12,582 bases of DNA, from assembly GCA_045604705.1 (NCBI GenBank), contig JAZUOO010000011.1, positions 1 through 12,582 on the forward strand. The letters run 5' to 3'. The notes under the pieces were generated by a model, which saw only the letters and a program-made list of their open reading frames with translations, had not been told where the DNA came from and ran no database searches. This stretch comes from SIG622 sp045604705 (lineage in GTDB: Bacteria > Bacillota > Clostridia > Oscillospirales > CAG-382). A program made the position numbers and the translations under genes. The number at the start of each line of letters is the position of its first letter. Position 1 is the stretch's first letter. Below are positions 6,417 through 12,582 of the stretch, piece after piece.

Positions 6417-6445
6417 AAAGGACGAAGTAAGATACTCCGTCCTTT
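6417..6445 (-). terminator. Rho-independent terminator of the G5/M23 peptidase gene
   Basis: On the minus strand AAAGGACGGAGTA pairs with TACTTCGTCCTTT across a TCT loop (13 pairs, one G-U). A run of five Ts (including the stem end) and then GTGTTTTGG follows. It sits 30 bp after the stop codon at 6476. This implies that spoIIP is not simply co-transcribed with its upstream neighbour. Confidence 0.9.
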
Positions 6446-6475
6446 AAATCATTCATATTTGTCTAAAATACATAT

Positions 6476-8014
6476 TTAATCATTCCGATAAATATAGTCC
6501 TGAGGATCTACCTTCTTATCATTTATCATAATTTCGAAATGAAGGTGCGGACCGGTAACCCTGCCGGTCATTCCCATGGAACCAATCTGCCAGCCCTGAC
6601 CGACAATGTCTCCCTTTTTAACGGAATAGGAGCTAAGATGTGCATATAAGGTTTTAAATCCGTTGCCATGATCTATAATAATGCACTTGCCGTAGGAATC
6701 AAACCATTCAGCGAGAATAACCGTTCCTCCGTCGGCCGCATAAACGGGTGTGCCTGACTTGTTGGCAATATCCACAGCACCGTGGAATTCAACACGTCCG
6801 AAAAGGTCTCTGCCCGCAAAGGAGGATGTGAGCTTTCCGGAGGTGGGAACAATAAACATACCTGTCGCACCCGGTTCTGTTTCACCCGGACCAACGTAAA
6901 TATAGTCCTGATCTCCTCCTCTTTTGGTACCTACCCTATATACCTTCGGAACAGGCTCCTTGACTATATCTTCGGAAATCATGGTTCTTGTGAGCACCTG
7001 TCCGTTCAAGTATGTCGTCTCGTAAGTAATCTCTTTAATGCCGTATACACCGGAGGTTTTTAGTACCTTTTTGCCACGTGCAAGGTTTTCATCGTAAATT
7101 ATCTCCTCACCACATTCAAGAAACTCCCTTACAACCTCCACAGACGAGGAAGAAAAAGTCATGGAAGCAACATCGGATTCGCTATCGTTTTTTTGAACAT
7201 CCGGAATACCGTTCGGATTGCCTATATAATAGACGTTCTCCGACGGAAGCTCCAGTGAAATATCGGCATCGGTTATGGAGCCAAGCTCCGGCATCATGTC
7301 GGAAATATCCTCGATGGTCATATCAAGCGGTACAGAATCGGCAGTCAGAAACACCTCGTTAAGATTCGCCATATTGTCGAGACCGAGAACAGTCCTTATC
7401 TCATCTTTAGATTTGATAATAGACTTTGGAACACTCATTTCTTCTATCCTCGTTTTTGAAACGAAAACAATAATATCATCCGCCGTCTTGACCTTCGCGT
7501 AAAGCTCACTATACAGCTCAACCGTTTCGTCAAGAACAGCCTGTACATCCTCTTTATTCTCGCCTATTGCAATAAGCGTGTTGTCCACATAAAGACCGAA
7601 GCCCTGTTCAAACAGCTTTTCGGCGTCTTCTATAAGATATTCCGTAATTTCAGTCTTTGAAAGATACTTGCCGTCCTCTTTAGCAGAGAGCTTGTAATAT
7701 GCACTGTCCTTTGGAAATCTGTATGCTACACTGTGTTTTTCCGTTAGATATGCCTCTGCATCCTCCCTTGCGTTTTCGTATACGGTTGCCGAGTGGATGA
7801 CGCCCAATTTTTTGTCACCTACATACAAAACTCTAACCGCCCGATTGTCAATATCGGATACTACCGTGAAAATAAGAACAAGTACCGAAAGAAGACTTGA
7901 AAATACCAACACTCCACGTCGAAGGACCACTCCACGGTCACTTTTAAAGTCACAGATTTCAACGCAGAAGGACTTAATACGCTTTTTGATCTCCTGCAAT
8001 ATCTTCTTTATCAT
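6476..8014 (-). CDS. Membrane-anchored G5 domain / M23 (LytM) family endopeptidase
   Basis: Numbered from the ATG at 8014, the protein has 512 residues. A basic N-terminus precedes one membrane anchor (about 33-53). An extracytoplasmic region follows with two motifs of the form (L)YV-x-(G/D)-x-x-(L/I), near 63-72 and 141-151. A G5 domain spans about 291-363, and a complete M23 domain about 388-500 with zinc ligands His411 and Asp415 (FHGAVDIA) and the GPHLHFEI motif (His490, His492). Enzymes of this type cut peptide cross-links in peptidoglycan. Start choice is uncertain: the frame also has a TTG at 8041 and GTGs at 8029 and 8026, the latter 8 nt after AGGA. Being next to spoIIP suggests, but does not prove, a role in sporulation or division. 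No missing catalytic residue is seen. Confidence 0.9.
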   Translation of the reverse strand: MIKKILQEIKKRIKSFCVEICDFKSDRGVVLRRGVLVFSSLLSVLVLIFTVVSDIDNRAVRVLYVGDKKLGVIHSATVYENAREDAEAYLTEKHSVAYRFPKDSAYYKLSAKEDGKYLSKTEITEYLIEDAEKLFEQGFGLYVDNTLIAIGENKEDVQAVLDETVELYSELYAKVKTADDIIVFVSKTRIEEMSVPKSIIKSKDEIRTVLGLDNMANLNEVFLTADSVPLDMTIEDISDMMPELGSITDADISLELPSENVYYIGNPNGIPDVQKNDSESDVASMTFSSSSVEVVREFLECGEEIIYDENLARGKKVLKTSGVYGIKEITYETTYLNGQVLTRTMISEDIVKEPVPKVYRVGTKRGGDQDYIYVGPGETEPGATGMFIVPTSGKLTSSFAGRDLFGRVEFHGAVDIANKSGTPVYAADGGTVILAEWFDSYGKCIIIDHGNGFKTLYAHLSSYSVKKGDIVGQGWQIGSMGMTGRVTGPHLHFEIMINDKKVDPQDYIYRND

Positions 8015-8041
8015 CCCTGCTCTCACCACCCCTTTCCTCAA

Positions 8042-8595
8042 AATTTTCGCAAAAATAAAAGTTGTCCTTATTGTAAACTAACTTTGAATCTTGTAGATTC
8101 TTGAATATACAAAGTATTTTTATGTATTAATTAATAAACATTTGTGTATATTTCACATTAATTTCTGTGATAATATTAATGTTTTTATTTAATCAGCCAA
8201 CTCTATGTGAAAACTGTATGAAATAGTAAGAGAATGCAATCTATGCAAAAAACGTCGTAAAGACCATATATCGTTAATTTTACATCAAATTTGAAAAATA
8301 ATCAAGCCATGGGCAGTAAAATTAGTGGAAACAAAAACCAATATGCTGCTAAATTTTGTTGAAAAGCAAAAAAATTCATAAAAAAACGCTAAATTTCCCA
8401 AAATATTTGAGAAAATGTCAGATATTTCATTGGTCAAAACGTAGAATTTTCAAAAAAGATGTCCCCGTAAAGAGCTAAAAAATAATACTTTTACGGGTAC
8501 AAACCACAAAATATGGACAAGTGCCGTAAAACACAATCAAGATTTCGTATAAAGTAAAGTGTACTTCCTCGATGATAAAAATTTCGCCTCATAAA
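8042..8595. other. Large AT-rich divergent spacer between the M23 gene and parA
   Basis: No credible gene lies here. A stem CCCGTAAA (8464-8471) / TTTACGGG (8490-8497) with an 18-nt loop is the clearest structure, and GAATC-TTGTA-GATTC (8084-8098) is a smaller one. The DNA is extremely A-rich on the plus strand in 8220-8460. I find no DnaA-box cluster (only single-mismatch cousins such as AGTGGAAAA at 8631-8639) and no parS. The M23 promoter should be at the left end but I cannot point to a convincing one. Confidence 0.45.
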
Positions 8596-8624
8596 TTGAC
8601 TTATTCATAAAACTGTGTTATTAT
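8596..8624 (+). promoter_or_regulatory. Probable sigma-A promoter of parA
   Basis: TTGACT (8596-8601) and TATTAT (8619-8624) are 17 bp apart, with an extended -10 TGT just before the hexamer. An overlapping TATAAT at 8622-8627 is closer to consensus but 20 bp from the -35. Either way transcription would start around 8631-8635, so a translation start at the GTG at 8632 is implausible. Confidence 0.65.
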
Positions 8625-8712
8625 AATATGAGTGGAAAAATACCTTAACTGTTTTAATACATACCTTATACTTATTGAAAGGAAGCGCAGTATATTCTGC
8701 GTATATAAAAAA

Positions 8713-9486
8713 GTGAAAGATAACAATTGTCAGATAATAGCCCTTGCAAATCAAAAGGGTGGAGTCGGAAAGACCACATCGGCGGTTAATCTTGCAGCGA
8801 GCGTTGGAAAGCTTGGAAAAAAGGTACTGATTGTTGACCTTGACCCCCAGGGGAACACCACCAGCGGAGTGGGTGTAAACAAAAGAAACACGCTGTCCGT
8901 ATACGATGCACTTATAGATCTTTCGGATCCTGAAAAGATAATAAAGAGCACAAAGTTTCCCTGCCTTGACGTAATGCCCTCAAATATTGGACTTGCCGGT
9001 GCGGAGCTTGAGCTTGTGGATATGCAGGAGCGTGAATTCAAGCTTAAGGCGGCTCTTGATCCTCTTCGTGAAAAATACGACTACATATTTATAGACTGTC
9101 CTCCCTCGCTGGGACTTCTGACAATAAATGCCCTGAGTGCGGCAGACAGTGTAATAGTCCCAATGCAGTGCGAATACTACGCTCTTGAAGGACTCTCACA
9201 GCTTACAATGACCATAGCACAGGTAAAACGTCTTTATAACTCAAGCTTAAGTCTCCTCGGCGTTATTATCACAATGTTTGACGGCAGACTCAACCTTTCA
9301 CTTCAGGTACTTGAGGAAATAAAAAAGCACTTCTCAGGAAAGCTGTTCAAGACGCCTGTCCCGAGAAATGTAAAGCTCTCGGAGGCACCAAGTTACGGTA
9401 TGCCTGCGATTTACTACGATAAATTCTCAAAGGGTGCACTGGCTTATATTGAAATTGCAAAAGAGCTTATTGCGATGGGGAATTAG
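8713..9486 (+). CDS. parA: ParA/Soj family chromosome-partitioning ATPase
   Basis: From the GTG at 8713 the protein has 257 residues, the usual length for chromosomal Soj/ParA. The deviant Walker A motif KGGVGKTT is at 15-22, followed by VLIVDLDPQGNTTSG and the Walker B segment YIFIDCPPSLGLLT. VPRNVKLSEAPSYGMPAIYY near the C-terminus is typical of Soj. It binds DNA as an ATP dimer and, with ParB on parS, moves origins and can influence DnaA. The frame is open back to 8632 but those codons overlap the promoter and do not resemble ParA. The 8713 GTG has only a distant AAAGGA (8678-8683), with a CGCAG-TATATT-CTGCG hairpin (8686-8701) in between. No parB follows, although parS sites are present; instead a repeat block begins within 10 bp of the stop. 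Confidence 0.93.
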   Translation: MKDNNCQIIALANQKGGVGKTTSAVNLAASVGKLGKKVLIVDLDPQGNTTSGVGVNKRNTLSVYDALIDLSDPEKIIKSTKFPCLDVMPSNIGLAGAELELVDMQEREFKLKAALDPLREKYDYIFIDCPPSLGLLTINALSAADSVIVPMQCEYYALEGLSQLTMTIAQVKRLYNSSLSLLGVIITMFDGRLNLSLQVLEEIKKHFSGKLFKTPVPRNVKLSEAPSYGMPAIYYDKFSKGALAYIEIAKELIAMGN

Positions 9487-9490
9487 GATT

Positions 9491-9750
9491 TAATGCATAA
9501 TGCATAATGCATAATGCATAATTTAGGTAAAAAGCTTCGCTTTTGATTTTATTGTATCGCACTGCGGTGCGAGAAAATTGCAATAATCACAATCCGCACA
9601 ATGCTCTGTAGGTGCACAAACCTTGCCTCTCCCCATGCGAGAGGTGTCAGCAAAGCTGACGGAGAGGGTTTTCGCAGGCATTGCAAAATGCATAATTTAG
9701 GTAAAAAGCTTCGCTTTTGATTATATTGTATCGCACTGCGGTGCGAGGGC
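9491..9750 (+). repeat. Dispersed hairpin repeat, copy B
   Basis: It begins with four tandem ATGCATA-type 7-mers (about 9492-9522), then the AAAAGC-TTC-GCTTTT hairpin (about 9530-9545), the CGCAC/GTGCG hairpin and one 99-bp type unit from 9578. Compared with copy A the unit is nearly identical, with a G-to-C change (CCATGCGAG) that breaks one palindrome and a small insertion at its right end. A second, shorter header follows (hairpin at about 9703-9718, CGCAC/GTGCG at 9733-9746) without a full unit. It has the same orientation as copy A and is opposite to copy C. Open frames over it are by-products of the repeat. Confidence 0.9.
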
Positions 9751-9800
9751 AAATTTACATTTGATTTTAGATTGTGTAACTGCGAATTTGAATTATATTT

Positions 9801-9834
9801 GTAGGACACGACCTGTGTGTCGTGCCGTGTACCT
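9801..9834 (+). repeat. CACGAC-CTGTGT-GTCGTG short palindromic repeat
   Basis: CACGAC (9807-9812) and GTCGTG (9819-9824) flank CTGTGT, followed by CCGTGTACCTT. The copy at 1698-1723 has the same core and tail, and a decayed relative is at about 10212-10236 (GACAACCTGTGTGTTTGCC). It sits 40 bp upstream of the DUF896 start and could form a leader hairpin. Confidence 0.7.
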
Positions 9835-9873
9835 TAATTTGATAAACACAGAAAAAAGAAAAGAGAAAATCCC

Positions 9874-10080
9874 ATGAATCAAGAAAAAATCTCCCGCATA
9901 AACGAGCTTGCAAAAAAATCCAAATCTCCCGTAGGTCTCACGGAAGAAGAAAAAAAGGAACAAAAAGAACTGCGTGAGGAATACATCCGCGACTACAGGG
10001 CACAGTTCACCGGAATCCTTGACAACACCTACATTCAAAGACCTGACGGAACAAAAGAAAAAGTCGAAAGAAAAAAATAA
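9874..10080 (+). CDS. DUF896 (YnzC-like) small protein
   Basis: A 68-residue, highly charged helical protein. KISRINELAKKSKS, then GLTEEEKKEQKELREEYI and a YRAQFTGILDN segment match the DUF896 (PF05979) family, of which B. subtilis YnzC is the best-known member as a two-helix hairpin. The length is typical. Its biochemical function is not established. The ATG at 9874 has only a weak purine-rich AAGAGAAAA upstream. It stands alone between a repeat block and a strong terminator, in the same direction as parA and dnaA. Intact. Confidence 0.88.
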   Translation: MNQEKISRINELAKKSKSPVGLTEEEKKEQKELREEYIRDYRAQFTGILDNTYIQRPDGTKEKVERKK

Positions 10081-10085
10081 TTTTT

Positions 10086-10129
10086 ACCTGCTTTGCGAAA
10101 TACATAAATTTGCATGGCAGGTTTTTTTT
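10086..10129 (+). terminator. Rho-independent terminator after the DUF896 gene
   Basis: ACCTGC (10086-10091) pairs with GCAGGT (10117-10122). An inner TGCGAAAT/ATTTGCA stem extends the hairpin, and eight Ts follow at once. The hairpin begins 5 nt after the stop codon. Confidence 0.92.
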
Positions 10130-10447
10130 GCTATAACTTCATTGAGATTTCATCAACTTCAAGTATCAGAAAATCTTAAAAAGATACTTGTTCATTGAGA
10201 AATAATTGTTCAGGGACAACCTGTGTGTTTGCCACTTACTCAATTGATACGGTTCCGTAGACTATGGTTCTTATGGTAAGATATGGAACAAAACATAAGT
10301 CGTTTCCTATAATTGATTGTAAAATTTTATTATACTAATTTTAAATAATATTAGTACGTGTATTTTCTGTCTCAACTATAACTCAAACGTCAATGCTGTG
10401 AAAAAAGTCTACTTTAATATATATTATATATTTGTCTAAAATACCAC
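10130..10447. other. Gene-free AT-rich spacer upstream of the dnaA promoter
   Basis: Besides one decayed copy of the CGACCTGTGTGTCG repeat near 10212-10236 I see nothing definite. In particular there is no TTTTCCACA or TTATCCACA box, which is notable because dnaA upstream regions in Firmicutes commonly hold oriC. Confidence 0.5.
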
Positions 10448-10476
10448 TTGCTTTTTTTTCGTTTTTGTGGTATAAT
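10448..10476 (+). promoter_or_regulatory. Probable dnaA promoter
   Basis: TTGCTT (10448-10453) and a perfect TATAAT (10471-10476) are 17 bp apart, with TGG (extended -10) immediately before the -10. The predicted transcript start near 10483 gives a leader of about 220 nt before the preferred dnaA start. Confidence 0.75.
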
Positions 10477-10590
10477 ATACGTTAGGTATACAATGCACTT
10501 ATAGTATTCACATTAGCTGTAAAATTCCCTTTTCTTTTGAGTGTAAAGTAAAAATAATTATTATCACAAAAGTCATATTTTAGCCGTCAG

Positions 10591-10635
10591 AGAGTAAATT
10601 TATCGCACAAACTTCCGTTAAATTGTGTTTACTCT
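10591..10635 (+). promoter_or_regulatory. Inverted repeat in the dnaA leader
   Basis: AGAGTAAA (10591-10598) pairs with TTTACTCT (10628-10635), and inside it CACAA (10606-10610) pairs with TTGTG (10623-10627), with a 7-nt bulge on the left strand. It ends about 70 nt before the preferred start codon. There is no T-tract, so it is not a terminator; it could be an operator or a leader structure. Confidence 0.4.
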
Positions 10636-10703
10636 TGTAATCGTTCTTTGTTTGTAAGATGTGGAAACGGCTGCAGAGTTTTTACGAAAGGAATGGTCAT
10701 AAC

Positions 10704-12302
10704 TTGAACGAACATCTTAATGAAATCTGGGATCTGATGTACGCCGAGATTCCAAAATACGTAAAGCTCATGGACAGCTCAATAAAGCTGTGGTTCGGAA
10801 ATATTCGCCTTAGGTACATGAGCGATACTAAACTCTACTTCTCAATTGAAAACTATCTCAAGAAAAAATTCATTGAGGAAAACTACATGACTGCTTTCTG
10901 TACGGCAATAAAGAATGTGGTAGGCTTTGATCCCACACCCATTCTTATATGTACGGAAAGAGATACCTTTGAAAATCAGTTTGCAGAGCTTGTCTCAAAA
11001 AACAGCGAGGACTTAAAGGACATCCCGTTCAGTATAACTCCAACTCCTGAAAAGAAAGAGGAAATACAAAATAAACCTGAAAATAACAGCTATGTCCTCC
11101 CGCCGGAAAGAGGAATTCCCGAAAGAAAGGAAAGTCCTGCGGATAATACCCTTGATAAAGCAATACACAGAGGAGTAAATGTCCCGAAAAGATATAATAC
11201 CGAAATGGGCACAGTCGAGGAAGGCAAGCTCTCAGATTATATCGACGACAAGAGCGACGGTATGCTTATGATGTCTCCCTCTGCTCCTAATTGCTATCCG
11301 TCTTATACCTTTGAAAATTTCATAGTCGGAAATTCCAACAGATTCGCATATCAGTATGCAATGCAGGCGTCAATATACCCCGCACAGCAGTACAATCCCC
11401 TCTACATATACGGTTCACCGGGACTTGGAAAAACACATCTTCTTTATGCCATCACAAATGAGGTTTTAAGGCTCCATCCGACCTTTAATATTATCTATGT
11501 CAAGGGCGAAGATTTTACAAATGAGCTGGTAGAAGCACTTCAGAAAAAAACACCTCTGCAGTTCCGTGAAAAATACAGAAACGCCGACGTGCTTCTCATG
11601 GACGATATACAGTTCATTGCAGGAAGAGATTCCACACAGGAAGAGTTTTTCCATACCTACAATGCACTTTATGAAACAGGTAAACAAATAATCATGACCT
11701 CGGATAAGCCCCCAAAGGACATAAAAGAACTTGAAGAACGACTCCGTTCAAGATTTGAGGGTGGTCCGATAGTAAAAATAGACCCGCCGGATATTGAGCT
11801 TAGAACAGCAATCATCAAGAAAAAGTTCGAGCTTATGAAAATAGACATTCCAAATGAAGTGGTAATGTACCTGTCGGAAAACCTTAAAGACAATATCCGT
11901 CAGATAGAGGGAGTAATAAAGAAGATGCACGCATATTGCCTTATGTGCAACGAAAAGATAACCCTTACTCTTGCTGAACAGTCTATATCCGACATCATAG
12001 CGGTGACCTCAAAAATTGACGGTGCAAAGATAGTAAACTCCGCTGCGGAAAAATACGGTATTGCCGCAGACGAAATACTGGGCAAAAAACGCTCAAAGGA
12101 AATAGTATGGGCACGCCATATGTCAGTGTACGTAATGAGGAAGCTTGCGGATATGTCCTTTAACGACATCGGAAAATTCTTCAACCGTGACCATTCAACC
12201 ATCATGGCATCTGTGGAGAAAATTGAAAAAGAAGCTGAAATAAATCCGTCGGTGGCAAAGGAAATTCAAGAGCTTATTGATATTGTTAAGATTAAGGCGT
12301 AA
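10704..12302 (+). CDS. dnaA: Chromosomal replication initiator protein DnaA
   Basis: I prefer the TTG at 10704 (532 residues): it follows AAAGGA (10687-10692), and it puts NEHLNEIWDLMYAEI where DnaA domain I normally begins. The ATG at 10659 adds 15 residues and has no clear ribosome binding site. Domain I is about 1-85. A long, polar, poorly conserved domain II linker runs to about 200. The AAA+ domain has Walker A GSPGLGKT (237-244), Walker B VLLMDD (296-301), sensor I MTSD, arginine finger SRF (Arg350) and sensor 2 DNIRQIEG (Arg399). Domain IV ends with IGKFFNRDHSTIMASVEKI (Arg495, Asp496, His497). The usual FGGRDHTTV is one residue longer, and box VII reads FEGGP rather than the common FEWGL. 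Length exceeds the usual 440-460, mostly through the linker. No dnaN follows; a repeat starts 40 bp downstream. Confidence 0.96.
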   Translation: MNEHLNEIWDLMYAEIPKYVKLMDSSIKLWFGNIRLRYMSDTKLYFSIENYLKKKFIEENYMTAFCTAIKNVVGFDPTPILICTERDTFENQFAELVSKNSEDLKDIPFSITPTPEKKEEIQNKPENNSYVLPPERGIPERKESPADNTLDKAIHRGVNVPKRYNTEMGTVEEGKLSDYIDDKSDGMLMMSPSAPNCYPSYTFENFIVGNSNRFAYQYAMQASIYPAQQYNPLYIYGSPGLGKTHLLYAITNEVLRLHPTFNIIYVKGEDFTNELVEALQKKTPLQFREKYRNADVLLMDDIQFIAGRDSTQEEFFHTYNALYETGKQIIMTSDKPPKDIKELEERLRSRFEGGPIVKIDPPDIELRTAIIKKKFELMKIDIPNEVVMYLSENLKDNIRQIEGVIKKMHAYCLMCNEKITLTLAEQSISDIIAVTSKIDGAKIVNSAAEKYGIAADEILGKKRSKEIVWARHMSVYVMRKLADMSFNDIGKFFNRDHSTIMASVEKIEKEAEINPSVAKEIQELIDIVKIKA

Positions 12303-12343
12303 TATGCACCTATGGTGTAATGAAAAATGCAAAATTGTTTTAC

Positions 12344-12582
12344 CCTCCGAGTGTTGTGCGGATTGCAATTGTTGCGATACCTGCACCCTCTCCGTCAGCT
12401 TTGCTGACACCTCTCCCATGGGGAGAGGCAAGGTTTGTGCACCTACAGAGCATTGTGCGGATTGTGATTATTGCAATTTTCTCGCACCGCAGTGCGATAC
12501 AATAATTCAAAAGCGAAGCTTTTTACCTAAATTATGCATTATGCATTATGCATTATGCATTGTGCGTTGTGCATTGCGAAGC
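12344..12582 (-). repeat. Dispersed hairpin repeat, copy C (inverted, runs off the window)
   Basis: This is the reverse complement of copies A and B: a partial unit (about 12344-12377), one full 99-bp unit (12378-12476), the CGCAC/GTGCG hairpin, the AAAAGC/GCTTTT hairpin (about 12508-12522) and four ATGCATA-type 7-mers (about 12532-12560). It then continues to a truncated GCGAAGC at the window edge. Over roughly 110 bp it looks identical to copy A apart from positions I cannot align with certainty. It begins about 40 bp after the dnaA stop. It and copy B bracket the DUF896-dnaA block in opposite orientations. Confidence 0.9.

Noticed and set aside
8631..8639. AGTGGAAAA as a DnaA box near the parA promoter
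   Set aside because: One mismatch to the reverse complement of TTTTCCACA, isolated, and expected by chance in such A-rich DNA.
9549..9809. 86-codon minus-strand frame after parA
   Set aside because: It is entirely within repeat copy B and the adjoining spacer.
10561..10630. TTATCACAA and TTATCGCACA as DnaA boxes upstream of dnaA
   Set aside because: Both depart from the consensus by an indel or a lost core C and do not form a cluster.
12320..12505. 61-codon plus-strand frame after dnaA
   Set aside because: It lies in repeat copy C and encodes the same repeat-derived peptide.

Overview
The window looks like the replication-origin region of a spore-forming member of the Clostridia, most likely a Ruminococcaceae/Oscillospirales-type gut bacterium. 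The reasons are an AT-rich low-GC Firmicute style of sequence with strong AAAGGAGG-type ribosome binding sites, a SpoIIP sporulation hydrolase, a ParA/Soj protein with two parS sites, a rpsF-ssb-rpsR operon and dnaA. The hairpin-rich dispersed repeats are of a type I associate with this group (recall, not searched). The genus cannot be fixed from this sequence alone.

Layout from left to right. Positions 1-283 are a repeat array with an exact 99-bp period. Then comes the small subunit of a ThrE-type threonine/serine exporter (346-798, +). The gene-free stretch 799-1405 holds a dense cluster of TTTTCCACA DnaA boxes with an AT-rich segment, and I call it oriC. Next are a DUF1653 protein (1406-1627, +), a hairpin/repeat spacer, a YmdB-like phosphodiesterase (1928-2722, +) and about 500 bp without a gene. 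The ribosomal/replication operon rpsF-ssb-rpsR (3255-4332, +) has a good sigma-A promoter, a leader resembling the S6:S18 autoregulatory RNA, and a terminator. On the minus strand lie a G5/M23 endopeptidase (6476-8014) and spoIIP (4825-6159), with two parS sites between them. A 590-bp AT-rich divergent spacer leads into parA (8713-9486, +). A second repeat block, a DUF896 protein (9874-10080, +), dnaA (10704-12302, +) and a third repeat block in inverted orientation close the window.

How the parts fit together: DnaA should act on the box cluster about 9.4 kb upstream of its own gene. SSB serves the same forks, and ParA with an unseen ParB should use the parS pair to segregate the new origins. 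SpoIIP, and possibly the neighbouring M23 protein, remodel septal peptidoglycan in sporulation. No known defence or mobile-gene system is present. The most unusual points are the separation of the DnaA-box cluster from dnaA, parA without parB, a DnaA with an altered DNA-binding signature and long linker, and the DUF896-dnaA block bounded by near-identical inverted repeats that could mediate its inversion.
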